From Phlebopus portentosus (Eukaryota; Basidiomycota; Agaricomycetes; Boletales; Boletinellaceae), in contig JAYXKI010000011.1 of the NCBI GenBank assembly GCA_037892935.1, positions 248,001-312,000 of the forward strand: a stretch of 64,000 bases of DNA. The letters are read 5' to 3'. The position numbers and the translations under genes were made by a program. Positions 39,389 to 51,455 of the stretch are shown piece after piece. The notes under the pieces were generated by a model, which was given only the letters and a program-made list of their open reading frames with translations, did no database searches and was not told where the DNA came from. The stretch's first letter is position 1. Every line of letters starts with the position of its first letter.

Positions 39389-40712
39389 TCAATCAGCCAG
39401 CTCTGGGATGAAATCCCAGAGTTTGTTGACCGTGCCCTTAGTCTTAGGGCGCCAGCCCCACCTCCTCGCCGCCTTGCGGCACTTCGTTTGCTCTCCGAGA
39501 GAGCGGAGATGACGGTTAAGAGAATCGGGACGAGAAAATCCTTCTTCGCGGCACATGCCCGGGCAAAAGATTCGTTCGCCGAGATGAACGTGCTTTATGT
39601 GCCGGTCTCGGCCACGAACATCGACGAAGGTTACATTACAATCATCATAGATGCAAGGGATCCTGTCTTCGTCGACAGATGACGCGTGCGGAGTGCTGAC
39701 CGGTGAAACGTATGATGAGGATGCGGAAGGAATCCCCGCAGTGGACTCCGGCGATGTTCCGTGACTTATCAGTGCTCCATCGTTTACAGGAGCGGGGCTA
39801 GCATCGAGTGCTGGCGGGGTTGGCTGCGTATTCTCAGTGGTGTCCTCCATGACCGGAGCGACTGTTTCTTGCTTGATCGCATCGAGCGACGGAAGAAGAG
39901 GAAGCGCAAATTGAGTTCCGGTCTCGAAGGATTGAGAAAAAGGAGGGCCCGCAAAGCCCGTCGGGTCGGCTGGAATCATAATCTCCTGTGTCAGTGACGT
40001 TGAAGACGATACGGACGATGCAGGCGACTGCGCGAACGAGAGATGGGAACCACTGGTCGCCCCCATGAAAGGGGTGAATGTCTCTTCCTTAAGCGAGTCG
40101 AGCGACGGAAGAAGAGGAAGAGTATATTGTGTCTCGACCTCGGCAGACTCGAAAACCGGTGGGGGTATCAAACCACTCGGATCAATTGGAGTCATAAGCT
40201 CTAGGCTCAGTGACGTCGAGGATGAAGTTGAGGATGTGGGTGATGGCGCGAATGCCGAGAAGTCAGAATTATTTGTCGGGTAATGGTCGTTGAAACCACT
40301 TGCGGCTTCGGATGAGAAACCAAGTGGCTCGAAGTTCTCTGCGGATGATTCCGAATAGAGACGGTCGTAGCCGTCATGGACAGATGGGAGGTTCTAACGT
40401 ATATCGTTATTATGCATTCCTTTGGCATAGAGAAAGCCGAGTACTTACCATCCCTCCATAGATATCATTGGGTTCAGGAGTGAATGTCGGATTGTTGAGT
40501 CCATGCAGCCCGACTGGGACGTCATCGGAAGGCACAGAGGTGGGATGGATGAAGCCGCCATTGGCACCACCGAAGTCGTAATCGTAGACATTGTTCGATG
40601 GGTCCCCATTTTGTCCGCCTTCCGGGAGGGACAGCGAGTGTTCGGAAAACGAAGTCCTGAGAGGGATAGGTGCGTGTAGGGTAGACGTGAAGTCTCCGTG
40701 GTAATAGTCCAT
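39389..40712 (-). CDS. C2H2 zinc-finger protein, putative transcription factor
   Basis: Two exons, 40712-40449 and 40393-39389, give 422 residues; the start is MDYYHGDFTS. The N-terminal two thirds are acidic and Ser/Thr/Pro-rich, as in activation domains. They contain a direct duplication of about 60 residues: QYTLPLLPSLDSLKEETFTP is repeated as QFALPLLPSLDAIKQETVAP, each preceded by an SP.SS.SSSTSL block. The C-terminal 70 residues carry a C-x4-C-x12-H-x4-H finger (CIYDDCNVTF...RHIKHVH) followed by a second, degenerate one (CPGMC...FSRPDSLNRH...C) and a basic KAARRWGWRPKTKG stretch that could be a nuclear localisation signal. The pair of fingers with RPDSLNRH is common in basidiomycete regulators. 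Targets are unknown. Confidence 0.8.
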
Positions 40713-42757
40713 GAAGATCGGTACTAGAGAAGAAGAGAACACAAGTGGATGTGGATGAAAGAAGAGAGTGATGTCGGTGGCTGAGGTTCAAAGTGGCGAC
40801 TTAAATACCATGGATTTGTCAAGCCGCAGAAAGCACAAACCCAACAGTGTGTCAAAGCTGAATATCTCTCTTTCAGAAAACAGCCAAACCACACTGATAC
40901 GTATCTTAGACGCGTTGCCTAGTAAGGAGATCAGCGCCCGAAGATTTGGTCGAATACAGGCACTGCGGCCAAGGGACCCTGTGGGCCGTGCCGTTGTACT
41001 TTAGTAACCTTGACAAAAAATGGAGCACTTGAAAAGTGACAATAGGGCCAATATCAAGGCTTCAGGAGCTCAGCTTCCTCCGGGCAGATCGGTCTATGTT
41101 CCGGACAAATTTTCCTGCAAAGCGGCATATATACATATATTGGTGTACGCAGGTGATTCCGTTTTGCGCTTGTCAAATGTATCGCTGCGGCCTAGGGTAT
41201 TAAATATATTCACACAAAGAAACTTCGCGTTTCATATTTTTGCGCTTTGATCTGGTGCTACGACCCTGAATTATGCAACCCCAAAACGAAGAAATAAAAT
41301 TAGTAGCATGTTCGAGATTAACGGAACTCATTCTATATAAACTCACCTCATTGTCTTCTGGTACAGTGCTACTTCTGTGTTGGGTAAACCCAGTGTCGCA
41401 TTCAGAGATGAGATTCAAGAGTGCATAGATGATGAACATAATTCAAAGATAAAAACGCAAAAAAGAAAGAAAGAAAATCTACCTCCAGGTGCAGAGCCCG
41501 CCGGCAAAGGAGACTAGAAATCTTTTCGACGGTACAGACTTAGAGGAGCTCCGACACTCTCAAGCATCTCCAGTGGGTTGAGAGCCTGACCAGAAAGATC
41601 AGTAGACAACAACAAAGGTCAAATCATCTTGAAGCAATTGCAGCTGTGTTCCATTGACGTGGAAGTAATCGAAGGGCGTACTTTTTTTTTCTTTCGCTAT
41701 GACGATCATACGCCCGCGGATATCACCGAAGAGTGTGACTTTACATAACACAAGCAAACTTTTTCGTTCTCAACTGCACAGTCTAATAGTCCCTTCAGTC
41801 GCTCATGACGAGTCCTCGATGAGACAAACTACCATAGGCAACCATCATATCGCATGATAGCTACTGTAAAACTGATGCCATGGTTGAATTTCTGTCTACG
41901 AATCCATGTTCCCGTTCCTTACGCACGAATCTGATTCAACTTGCTTGAGTTATCGTTCACGCCTTCTTGTCGCCGCCATTGTACATAGAGTATGTTATTT
42001 TTCTCGAGAGCTCCAAGGCACTGATTTCTAGAAGAGAGTCAATTTTGAAGTATTGGACGTGTCTGTAACGCGTGGACCTTTATGTTGCCGAAGACATATG
42101 TACCAATGAGCTTCGCGGCATATCGCTACCGCATTCCACCCAAGCTCCGACCTGAGAATCCTCGTATAGTTCATAACTTGGGTAAGTAATCTTTTCATAA
42201 TATCTCGACTTTTTCTTCGTCAGTTCTCTGCTTGGACAACGATATTTTATTCGACTTCACCATGATCAGGAGTCTTGTTTTATGAGCTGGCCTGCGACTT
42301 GAAACACGAAATCAAAATACTCAGTTGTGATGACGACTCAGTTGGATCGAAGATAACGCATTTATGGCCGTCTTCCTGTATGCTACGTGTCACTACCTCC
42401 TTGAAGCTCCAAGGCATGTATGTGTCTACGCTTCGGGTTCTAATTTCAAGATTCATCGTGCTCAATCAATAGAGGTTTCATTATTTATTGCGACTTCCAG
42501 TGTGCTTGCTTTGATCATTCATAGCAAGAAGAGATGATGATTTGCCAGGGTTGAGCATTCGGAACTTCGGGCTCCACTTGAATGCTTTTAATTCATTGTG
42601 GAAGTGTTGTTCTCTAGGATAACAAATTTGACAACGATACGTCAAGCATCTGCTGTACGACGCACAGACCATTATCTTCACGGTATAAATTCAAGAGCGA
42701 ATGAGGGCTTTTGCCCAGCAGTCGAACAGAACCCCTGTCATTCTAAGCATTCTGAAT
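40713..42757. other. intergenic region, no gene seen
   Basis: About 2 kb between divergent genes (zinc finger on minus, hydrophobin on plus). It is A/T-rich with no splice-supported coding frame; hydrophobin promoter elements should lie in the right half. Confidence 0.5.
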
Positions 42758-43259
42758 ATGTTCTCCAAGTTCCCCTCTTTAGCCTTCGCCGTTATTCTTG
42801 CGGTCGCCACGTCTGTACTGAGCCAGGTTGGTATCATGTTGAAGACAGCATGCCTTTTTTTTTTTTGATATCGATATCAACTAATTTTCTTTCGGCAGTG
42901 CGACACTTCGACCAAAGCAATGTGTTGCAGCAGCGTTGCACCCGCAGGCTCCACAGCGATTGCTCCAATCCTTAGTGCGATTGGTGTTGTCATCCAGGAC
43001 GTCAATATTCCAGTCGGGGTCGGCTGCTCACCGATTACCGTGAGTATTTTTTTGTTAACGAACCATCAGAGAATGACGATATTTATGATGCTTCACTAGG
43101 TTATTGGGACTGGAAGTTCGGGATGTGATGCAAGCCCGGTTTGCTGCACGGACACTAGCCACGGTAGCCTTTTCCTTTGCTTGAGAGACGAGTTAGGTGA
43201 CTTACTATTATCTAGGCGCAGTCGCAATCGGATGTCTTCCAATTGGTATCGACATCTGA
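42758..43259 (+). CDS. class I hydrophobin
   Basis: Four exons (42758-42826, 42899-43039, 43100-43163, 43216-43259) give a 105-residue secreted protein. A signal peptide (MFSKFPSLAFAVILAVATSV then LSQ) is followed by the eight-cysteine hydrophobin pattern: QCDTSTKAMCC, then GVGCSPITVIGTGSSGC, DASPVCC and AIGCLPIGIDI. That is C1, C2C3, C4, C5, C6C7, C8 with no cysteine missing. The spacing of C3 to C4 and the CSPI/VIG words are those of basidiomycete class I hydrophobins. These coat aerial hyphae and fruiting bodies with amphipathic rodlet films. The last exon is needed to supply C8; reading through the third intron would lose it, which supports the splice. Confidence 0.95.
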
Positions 43260-44385
43260 GCTTATAAGAAACATCAACGAGATTTGGACGATACTGCTGT
43301 GGACGGTCTCGAAGTGACGGTTGGAAAGTGACTGATCCTTGTCTTTGCGTTTGCAACTGTATTCGTTCTTTGAATTATCGTTCGTATTTGTGATCTGTGC
43401 CATTCCAGATGTAATTAAGATTTCTGATTGGGGATATGAATTGATATATTCCGTGTCTTACAGCAGAAGTGCCGAAAAGACTGGACTGAGCCTATTAACG
43501 GTTAATATATGCAGATGCAGGATCCGTTTGAGAGTCTTAGATGATGCTCTACATACGAACTGCTCGTTTCTTGGCCAATTGTCAGACATGAAATTCCTTG
43601 CCAAAAAGTATAGCTTCGATTCGAAAGTAAGATCTTCCGGGCCGACTGCAAGCGAGTTGATAAGAGTCATACCAGCAGCAGGTCTTCAGGTTGACCATTA
43701 CAAAATGACGCATTAGCCTACCTCCGTGACCTATGGGGTGTGACTCGTCAATATTCATCAAGGCACTTCAGTTGATCATGAGTGTACAATGACCAAGTCG
43801 GAAAGAGAAAAGATAATTTGACCCGATATGAAGCTGGTGAATAATTCGCTATTGATTGTACACCTACTGGATGCTGCATATTTGCATAGACATATACATG
43901 CTGTGCTGATACTACTGGTCCGCATGGGAGTTGGAACACCGAACAGCACGTAGTGAAACGGTTTACGTAACCGTGAGTTGGAGATGACAAGACTCACGAG
44001 AGCTACCACTGTTTATCTATCCTGTATCCTGTTGCTGGTTACGACGCGTTTGCTATTTGAGGCAGAGCTTTTTATATTTCGGAAAATTTCGGCGATGCTA
44101 AGATACAGTAAACAAGAGCAAATAATCGGCAGTTTTGAATACGTGATGAGATCATAACAATCTGTCACACAGACTACGTCACGCCCCCATCGAAGATTTG
44201 ACGAAGGGAAGGCATCAAGTGTTGATTCATCTACCTCCCTCCCACATACCGTTACAGGCTTATTCTTCCACTTCGGCGAAGTGACCCTCATTCGCATACT
44301 ATTTATCACATTTTTTGCCATATACTCTCCCTAGAGGCTCCCGACTAATCTCGTTTGATACTTGTGCGACACTCCGACTGTGCTG
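43260..44385. other. intergenic region, no gene seen
   Basis: Spacer between two plus-strand genes, with no supportable coding frame on either strand. Confidence 0.5.
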
Positions 44386-47300
44386 ATGAAAAACGGTCTT
44401 GACAGCCCGGATGACATTGCTCAGCAACCTCCATCGAAAAAGATTAAACTAGAGGAAGAGTGGGTTCCATTATCTCATAAATGATATGTGTACTGGTGTC
44501 TTAAACTATCTTACTCTCGTAGTCCAGTCGAGGAGGGCCGATTGCTATCGCAGAAGAGGCATGGTAAGGGTGGGCGCAGGAGCAAGTCTACGATAGAGGA
44601 GAGGGCTTTGGTTCTCCTTAATGACGATCGAATAAGTGCAGTTGAACCACAGCAGGTGCTTTGTAGGATGTGCGGACACTGGGTGAAGCTTTTCAAACAT
44701 ACTGATTTCTCGCCTGCAAATTGGAGGACACATGCTGAGAAATGCGAATCTCGTTCAGGGCGAGTCTTACTATTCTACTCTTGATCTGGCAGTAATTACT
44801 GAACTATATCAACCACCTTATAATAGATGGAGGGCCCGTATACGAGCAGACCCGGGGGTAGCGTTCACTCTGACGATCCCCTCGGTTAACCCCGATCGCC
44901 CGCTTCCGGCGCCAGAATCGATTTCAGCGCCTGCTGCGCCCGCCGTGTCCACTTCAGCTACTCATGCGTCCGATTCAGCAAGGGATGTTCAACATGACAA
45001 TGACGACACGTCCGATGATGACCCTAACGAGCCACTGGAAGTCGATGCCATGCTTCTTCCTCAAAAGCGAGTAACGAAGACCACTGAGGATCGACGACGC
45101 GAGCTCGAAAATGATACGCGTTGCGAGAATCCTGGACCTCATTCTGTACTATGTAAAATGTGCGGACAGTGGGTAAGACTCCATAACACGCGGGAGTACG
45201 ATCTTTGGAATTGGCTACGACATGCAGAAAAGTGCGAAGTGAGGAACGGATGGGTCGGGGCTGAATCACCCGGAGTTCGGGATTCAAACGCAGTCTCCAA
45301 AGCTCTTGGAGAAGGTACCAGCTCCTTGGACCAGTCATCTCGGCTGGAAAACAGAGAGAACTCCAATACACTTAACGTAAGTTTTCATCCAATGCAAAAA
45401 ACACTTATCATCTAAAACGTACCTGAAAATCAGTCTGGTAAGCCATCTATGCAAGGTGCTCGTGAACTTCGAAGACGCATATCGATCTCGCAAACGTTAA
45501 GACCGGTGTCGTATCTTGCATTATGGCAAAGAACGCCAGCAATTTTGGAAACGGATCGTCCGGTGAAACCTCGATCACTCGGTAAAGCTCGTGCAACCGA
45601 GACGCGAAGTGAACAAAGAGACTTGTCGGTGGAGCATTCTGAGAATGTATCAAACATGGCCGGAGTTCCTGCTTCGACTAAGCGCAGTCAGAAAAGGTGT
45701 GCATTATGCCGCTTCCAAAGTTAGACATGTTAACCTTATGGAATCTGGAACTAGCCCTAGTCGATCCGTCGATTTAATCAAGCCTGAACCTAACGGTTCT
45801 GATCACTTTTTGTTCTATTCTCCGCCTGGATTGAAAGTCGAGGATGACGAAGTATCTGCGTCGGCTTCCACAAGCATGAAACGGCGAAAGGGACGCACTG
45901 CTGAGGAACGGAAGCAAGCCCTCCTTAGCGACCCACGCGCCGGCCAGGTTTTGCCGAACGAGGTGTTTTGTAATATGTGCAAGAAGTGGATCAAGCTTTA
46001 CAAGGAGGTCGAATATGTTGAGTCGAACTGGATTCGTCACGCTGAGAGGTGTGGTTTACGTGTTGCAGCCAAAATGTGAGTGATCTCATACTCTCATCAC
46101 TCAGCTCTTATTCTCAAACGATAATTGTGTCGTTCCAGCTCTCCAAAAGCGCATATTTCGGCGGCGCGGGCCCTGACATCTGCGTCTTTTAGTTCCCTAG
46201 GGAAGCGATCACCAATGAAAACCGATGAAGAACGCCTGCGCGATCTACAGGCAGACCCGCGAATTGAAGCTATTGAACCACAGCAGGTGCTTTGCCGCAT
46301 TTGCAAACAGTGGATCAAACTTCAATTGTACCGAAACTATGATATCTGGAATTGGAGAAAGCACATCCCGCTTTGTGAGCAACGTCATCAGTAAGTTAAT
46401 ACATTTACCATCTGGAAGCTCAATACGCTGTCCTTACACGACTTGTTTGTTTGACAGAGGTACGGATGACGGTTCTTCACGACTGACGAGACTTCGAGCT
46501 CAACCATCCGAGTCTAACCGATTGCTACGTTCCGTCAAGGCTGAAGAGGTTGAAGACAGACCACCCTCAGGGCCATCGGTCCCCGTTTCCCTAACTGCTC
46601 CTCCGGTGTTTTCGTCCTCTGCTAAATTAAAGGATGAGACTTCAGCCGAGGAACGTCGCGCCATTCTTGAGAAAGACGGTCGATGTCAGAATATTGAGCC
46701 GCAACGCGTCACTTGCAAGCTCTGTCAACGTGTTGTTGGCCTTCACGTGAAGAAAGACTATTCACTCTCGAACTGGTATAAACATGTTGCGAGCTGTGAT
46801 AAGGTCACTGGGAAGTGAGTTGGCAAATCCCTCGTCAGTATATCATGTTCATTCGTTTTCCCAGATCTTCGACATGGTCCATCGAAGCGCCGCTTACTCT
46901 TAATGATGCCTTACGACCTGCTGCCGTTTCGACAGAGCAATCCACCCCTACTCAAGCGTTACCTGTTGATGGTGCAAGCGGTGGTACGAAAGCAGCAGTC
47001 GATGAAGCAATGCCGAATCGGGATGAAGTTCAACTTATTGTCTCCGCACCCCCGCATGTAAACAAACCACCGAAGAGCACTTCTGCGGAGCGAAGAGCGA
47101 AGCTTCTTGCAGACAGTCGCGTCGAAGCAGTGGAGCCGAATCGTATCAGGTGCAGATTGTGTCAACATTGGTTGAAGTTGAACGAGTTCATGGAATATGC
47201 GCCATATAATTGGTACAAGCATATTGAAAGGTGTTTGATCCGTACAAAGTGAGTTCATGCGATAGATCCGTTAGTCTTTAACGTTATGCTTACGGAACCT

Positions 47301-50300
47301 ATTCCTTCTCCATAGTCTCAGGTTTCAAGGTACCGCCCAAGAACCAATCTTTGTAAAGGAAGAAGAGGTAGAAGGCCCAGAAGTCAAGGTCATCGAGGAG
47401 CCTTCCATTTCGTCTGATGGAGGGTCACGCAAGCGAACGACCCCTGCGGAGCGACTGGTACGGATGCAAGCAGATCCACGTATCAAAGTGATCGAGAAAC
47501 ATCGGGCTCGCTGCGGTGTGTGTGATAAATGGGTCAAGCTTCAGAACAAGACCGAGTATGACCCGCACAATTGGTTTGCTCATATCAAGAAGTGTGCCGA
47601 AAAACCAAAGTTCGTCCTTATCTTTATCAAATTTAGCTCTTATTGATCTCCTATATGATCGTACAGTGCAGCACCAGTTGAGCAGACGTTCGCACCTCCT
47701 CCTGTTGAGAAGCGAGAACCATCACCTATAGTCATTGGTGATTCTGACACCGAGAGAACTGGTAACTCCACCGTCCTCGGGCGACGTGCACTTCTTCTCA
47801 ATGACCCCCGTGTCACTGCAGTCGAGCCACATCGTGTCCTATGCGGTATCTGTAACCAGTGGATCAAACTACGCGACGGGAAAGACTACGTTCCGTATAA
47901 CTGGTTTAAGCACAAGGGGAAATGTGAGAAACGACATGGGTATGTACTACATTTTTCGTATGAGAGTTCCTTATCTCCTAATATCTATATGATCAGGCTT
48001 ACCCAATTGAGTGTGCCGCCCAACGAGGAGGTTTCTTCGTTTGCAGCTGTAAAGAAGGAACCAGAATCCGCTGATATGGTGCTTCATAATCATGGTCAGC
48101 GTAAAATTTCCGACGAAGAGCGAGAAGCTCGTTTACGTGCTGACCCTCGGCTGGGCGGTGTGGAGCCGGGTCGTGTTTTCTGCAAGATGTGCGATAGCTG
48201 GATCAGACTCAATATGGCTACAGGGTTTCTTCCAGGGAATTGGTTGCGACACGCCCAGCGTTGTAAAGGAAAAGCAAGGTACGTCTGATATCCCCTTGAG
48301 GTTGTTCCTTCTCCTGATACCCGTTTCTTTGATTAGCTGGCAAGGCGCAACTCCCGAGTACACGGAGGAGCCGCCTGAGCTCAGTGCTTTAGAGGTTATA
48401 GATCTCGAATACGATGGGTCCTCAGGACACTTCGGTTTCATCGAGCTTGGGCGTCTTATCGGGAAGTTCGAGCCGACGGTTTCCTCCACAGACTACGGTA
48501 ATCCTACTGAACCGAAGCTTCCACCTGCAATTGTACCAACATCGACGAAGCAGCCTCCGTCTGTGCTGAACCTGCCTACTCTTCGCGCGCGGCCGGGAAA
48601 TTCCAGACTAAATAGTCCGGCGCCGATGTCTCTCTCCCAGCACGAAGTGAAGATACAAGATCCTGGTAAACGCATGCATCGGACAGAGGAAGAACGTAAG
48701 CAGGAACTTGAGAGTGACCCACGAACGAAGATAGTGCATCCAGAAAAGATCCTCTGCAGAATGTGTGATCGTTGGATCCAGATGCGCCGTGACGTCTCGT
48801 ATAGTCCGCAGAATTGGCTGAAGCACGCGGGCATCTGCGAGCAAAGAACAGGGTATGTTCACCTCTTGTCCATTTTCTGCTCTGTCTTGATCCTTATTTG
48901 CTACTTTCTACTTTCATGCAGCTGGGTGAAGCAGCATGATACAGAAATTGAAACCAATGGAGTGTTGTCTGTCGTCGAGAATGTAGCGGAAGAGCTCATG
49001 CCATACAATGCTCGGAAGCGTCTGGAGGAAAAGGAAGTCAATTTCGAACCTCCACCACTCAAGCCAGTTGACTGGGGACAGATAGTCACTTCTGATGATG
49101 ATGATGATGACGACGACGACGACGAGCATTCTAACGTGGACAACGTCGTACCTTCTGCTGGGAAAATATCTACATCGCCAGGGTCAGATCAGCGTCCAAT
49201 GAGTCGTTTAGAGAACCCGAGCATGTACGGTGCGCCGAATACTGCCAGTGTTCCGAAAATGTCTGTTCCGACTCCCTTGGCTGCATGGCGTGCTAATAAA
49301 GCCGATTTGAAGGCAAACGCATCATCTACGTCCGCTAATGTGGACTTGAAGAAGCCAGTTTCGGTTTCGCCCCCGGTTGTGGCTGCGCCTTTCACCACCA
49401 TTCCGCTGCCTTTCTATCGTACCCCTTATGCACCCCATATGGTCCGGCATGGTTTCCCAGAATCCAAGGAAGGTGTACCTCCTAAATCCGCGTCACCAAA
49501 GAACGGCAGCTCTCAAAGATCCAGACCATTTGTGGTTCCAGCACCATCGATGCTACCGCACCTACTTCCTCGCCCCGTTCTCGTCCCTATTTCACACACG
49601 TCTAGACATGTACCCAGAACAGTCTCGCCCTTGTCCCTTCCAAGAACACCTCCCGTACCGCCTGTAGGGTCAACCAAGGCCGACGGAGTACCACATATGC
49701 ACTCCTTAAGTCCTCCACAAGGCGCTGGCGTGACTAACGGCTTCGGAAGCCCCCAGATAGGTAATCCTGCAAGGCCCGATTTAGCAAAAGCTCTAGGGTC
49801 TAGTCGGGTTGCGGTGCCGACACCCGTTAAGCCCGTTATTGCGAATGGCGGGATAACGACCGAGACCAACGTGGAAAAATCGATCGTTTTGCCGAAGGAA
49901 ACAGGGCGCTTTGTATCTCTGCACACGCCGGATATCCAGGCATCATCGCATATGAAGAGGCAGGTGAATTTTGCGGCAGACGGTCGACAGTACTCCAACT
50001 TGGGCCAAGGAAAGATTTACCTCTCGAGAGGGACAGAACGAATATGGACCGAGACAACGCTACTGTGGAATTGATGGAGGTAGCATTTCAAGCCAAGCCA
50101 AATCCAGATGTCTTGCAGCTTGGACCAAGGATAGATTTGCCCGGACCTGTCGACAGGCTCCGGGAGAAACACACGAACGAAAGTTCTCTATCGGATGCAT
50201 TAGCGCCTTCTGAGAATCCGATACTGGCCGCTAAGCCGGTTCCTGGAGTGTTGCAGCTGGTGCCCAGTCCTGAAGAGCTTCACAAGAAGGAGACGCAGGA

Positions 50301-50427
50301 CAAGAAGGTTGATGTTGTGCAGGTGGACCAGGAGGATGTAACAATGACAGAAGAACGTCTGGACGTTCCCAAAGGCGCGTCTATGATGGTGACGCCTAAG
50401 CAGGATGCGATGCTAGTTGATGCCTAA
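44386..50427 (+). CDS. multi-module C-x2-C-x19-H-x3-C zinc-binding protein with Pro-rich tail
   Basis: I know no function for this protein. Ten copies of one 60-residue module are visible, consensus EERR..L..DPR...VEP.RVLC..C..WIKL....Y...NW..H...C; the first reads CRMCGHWVKLFKH...NWRTHAEKC. Modules lie in exons 44523-44759, 44827-45376, about 45725-46075, 46139-46390, 46458-46814, 46865-47248, 47316-47609, 47667-47939, 47997-48278 and 48337-48852; the last exon is 48922-50427. From the third module on, every intron is phase 2, so exons are symmetric. Each module is preceded by a disordered linker. The tail has an Asp10 run and long Pro/Ser sequence. The join of the first exon (IKLEEE) to the second is unresolved, 45434-45724 carries no module and its splicing is unclear, and one base seems missing near 50,030. 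C2HC geometry implies zinc; nuclear protein or nucleic-acid binding is an inference. Confidence 0.75.
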
Positions 50428-51455
50428 AGGCGTTCTTAAGTTATTGTTTCCCTACTTTACTTGCTAAATAACCTCTTCTACAATCCTGTAATTTCATTGC
50501 TACGTCATCTTGTTCTTTCTTCCTCTCACTATGCTTGTTCATTGTTATCTTTATGCTGTCCTGTCTTCAGGCTTTCTTTTGTTTCTTCTCCAGAGCTTAC
50601 ACGCATATGGATCTCTATAATCGTGCGGATCGGTGTATTTTACATTCTTCTAACGTATCATCACTCATGTTGATTATCTGTCTTTCGTTTGATCAGTTGG
50701 TCTATACGACACTGCTGACCTCTTCCCATGTATTACAGTACTACATGTAGTCCCGGAATTCTTCGCGGAGAGCACCGAGCTTGGTCTCAAACATCGGTTT
50801 TGAAATATACTGTATAAATCCCCTGTTATGGATCAGCATTGCCTTGGTTTGGATGCGATGCAAGAGGACAGTATAACGTGTTACTCTATTCTCTTTTCCG
50901 ATCAAGCAGTCAACATAATAAACAAGCAGAAAGAAGGGACATGACAATTTGAACATTGAAATTGAGATCATGGACTGATGGATGGATTAAATGGAAGATG
51001 GTACGGAGAAATGAGCAGCTACGCGATACGTGGCTGATCCAAGCAGAAAAGGAGACGGGAAAATCAAGCTTTCGACAAAACGATGACGGAGATGACAGAC
51101 AAGAAAGCGTTGATAAGTCAATGACCGGTGTGCAGAGAAAGGACAGTTTGGAAGAGCGATAGTGGGAAAGTAGGAGGTACCGCGTCGGCAGAGCGTGAGA
51201 ATAGGATAAGTAATGGGATGCATGCAAGGCACTTGGGATTAGACTTCGGAACTGGGTTACATGTTGTGCGCGCGGATGGAATTGAAAACATATGTGAACT
51301 AAGAAGTGTGCTCATCGTCCATGACGCATCGATAAGCGAAGACCTCATCATGAAGTGTAGACAATCTGAGAACGTCAATCAGATATTCGTTGTTCAGAAC
51401 CACGGACCAAACTTACACTACTAAAGGAGCAAGAGCAAGTCCACGAGGGCTTCGA
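50428..51455. other. intergenic region, no gene seen
   Basis: Spacer between the 3' ends of convergent genes. T/C-rich on the plus strand up to 50,750; no coding signal. Confidence 0.5.
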
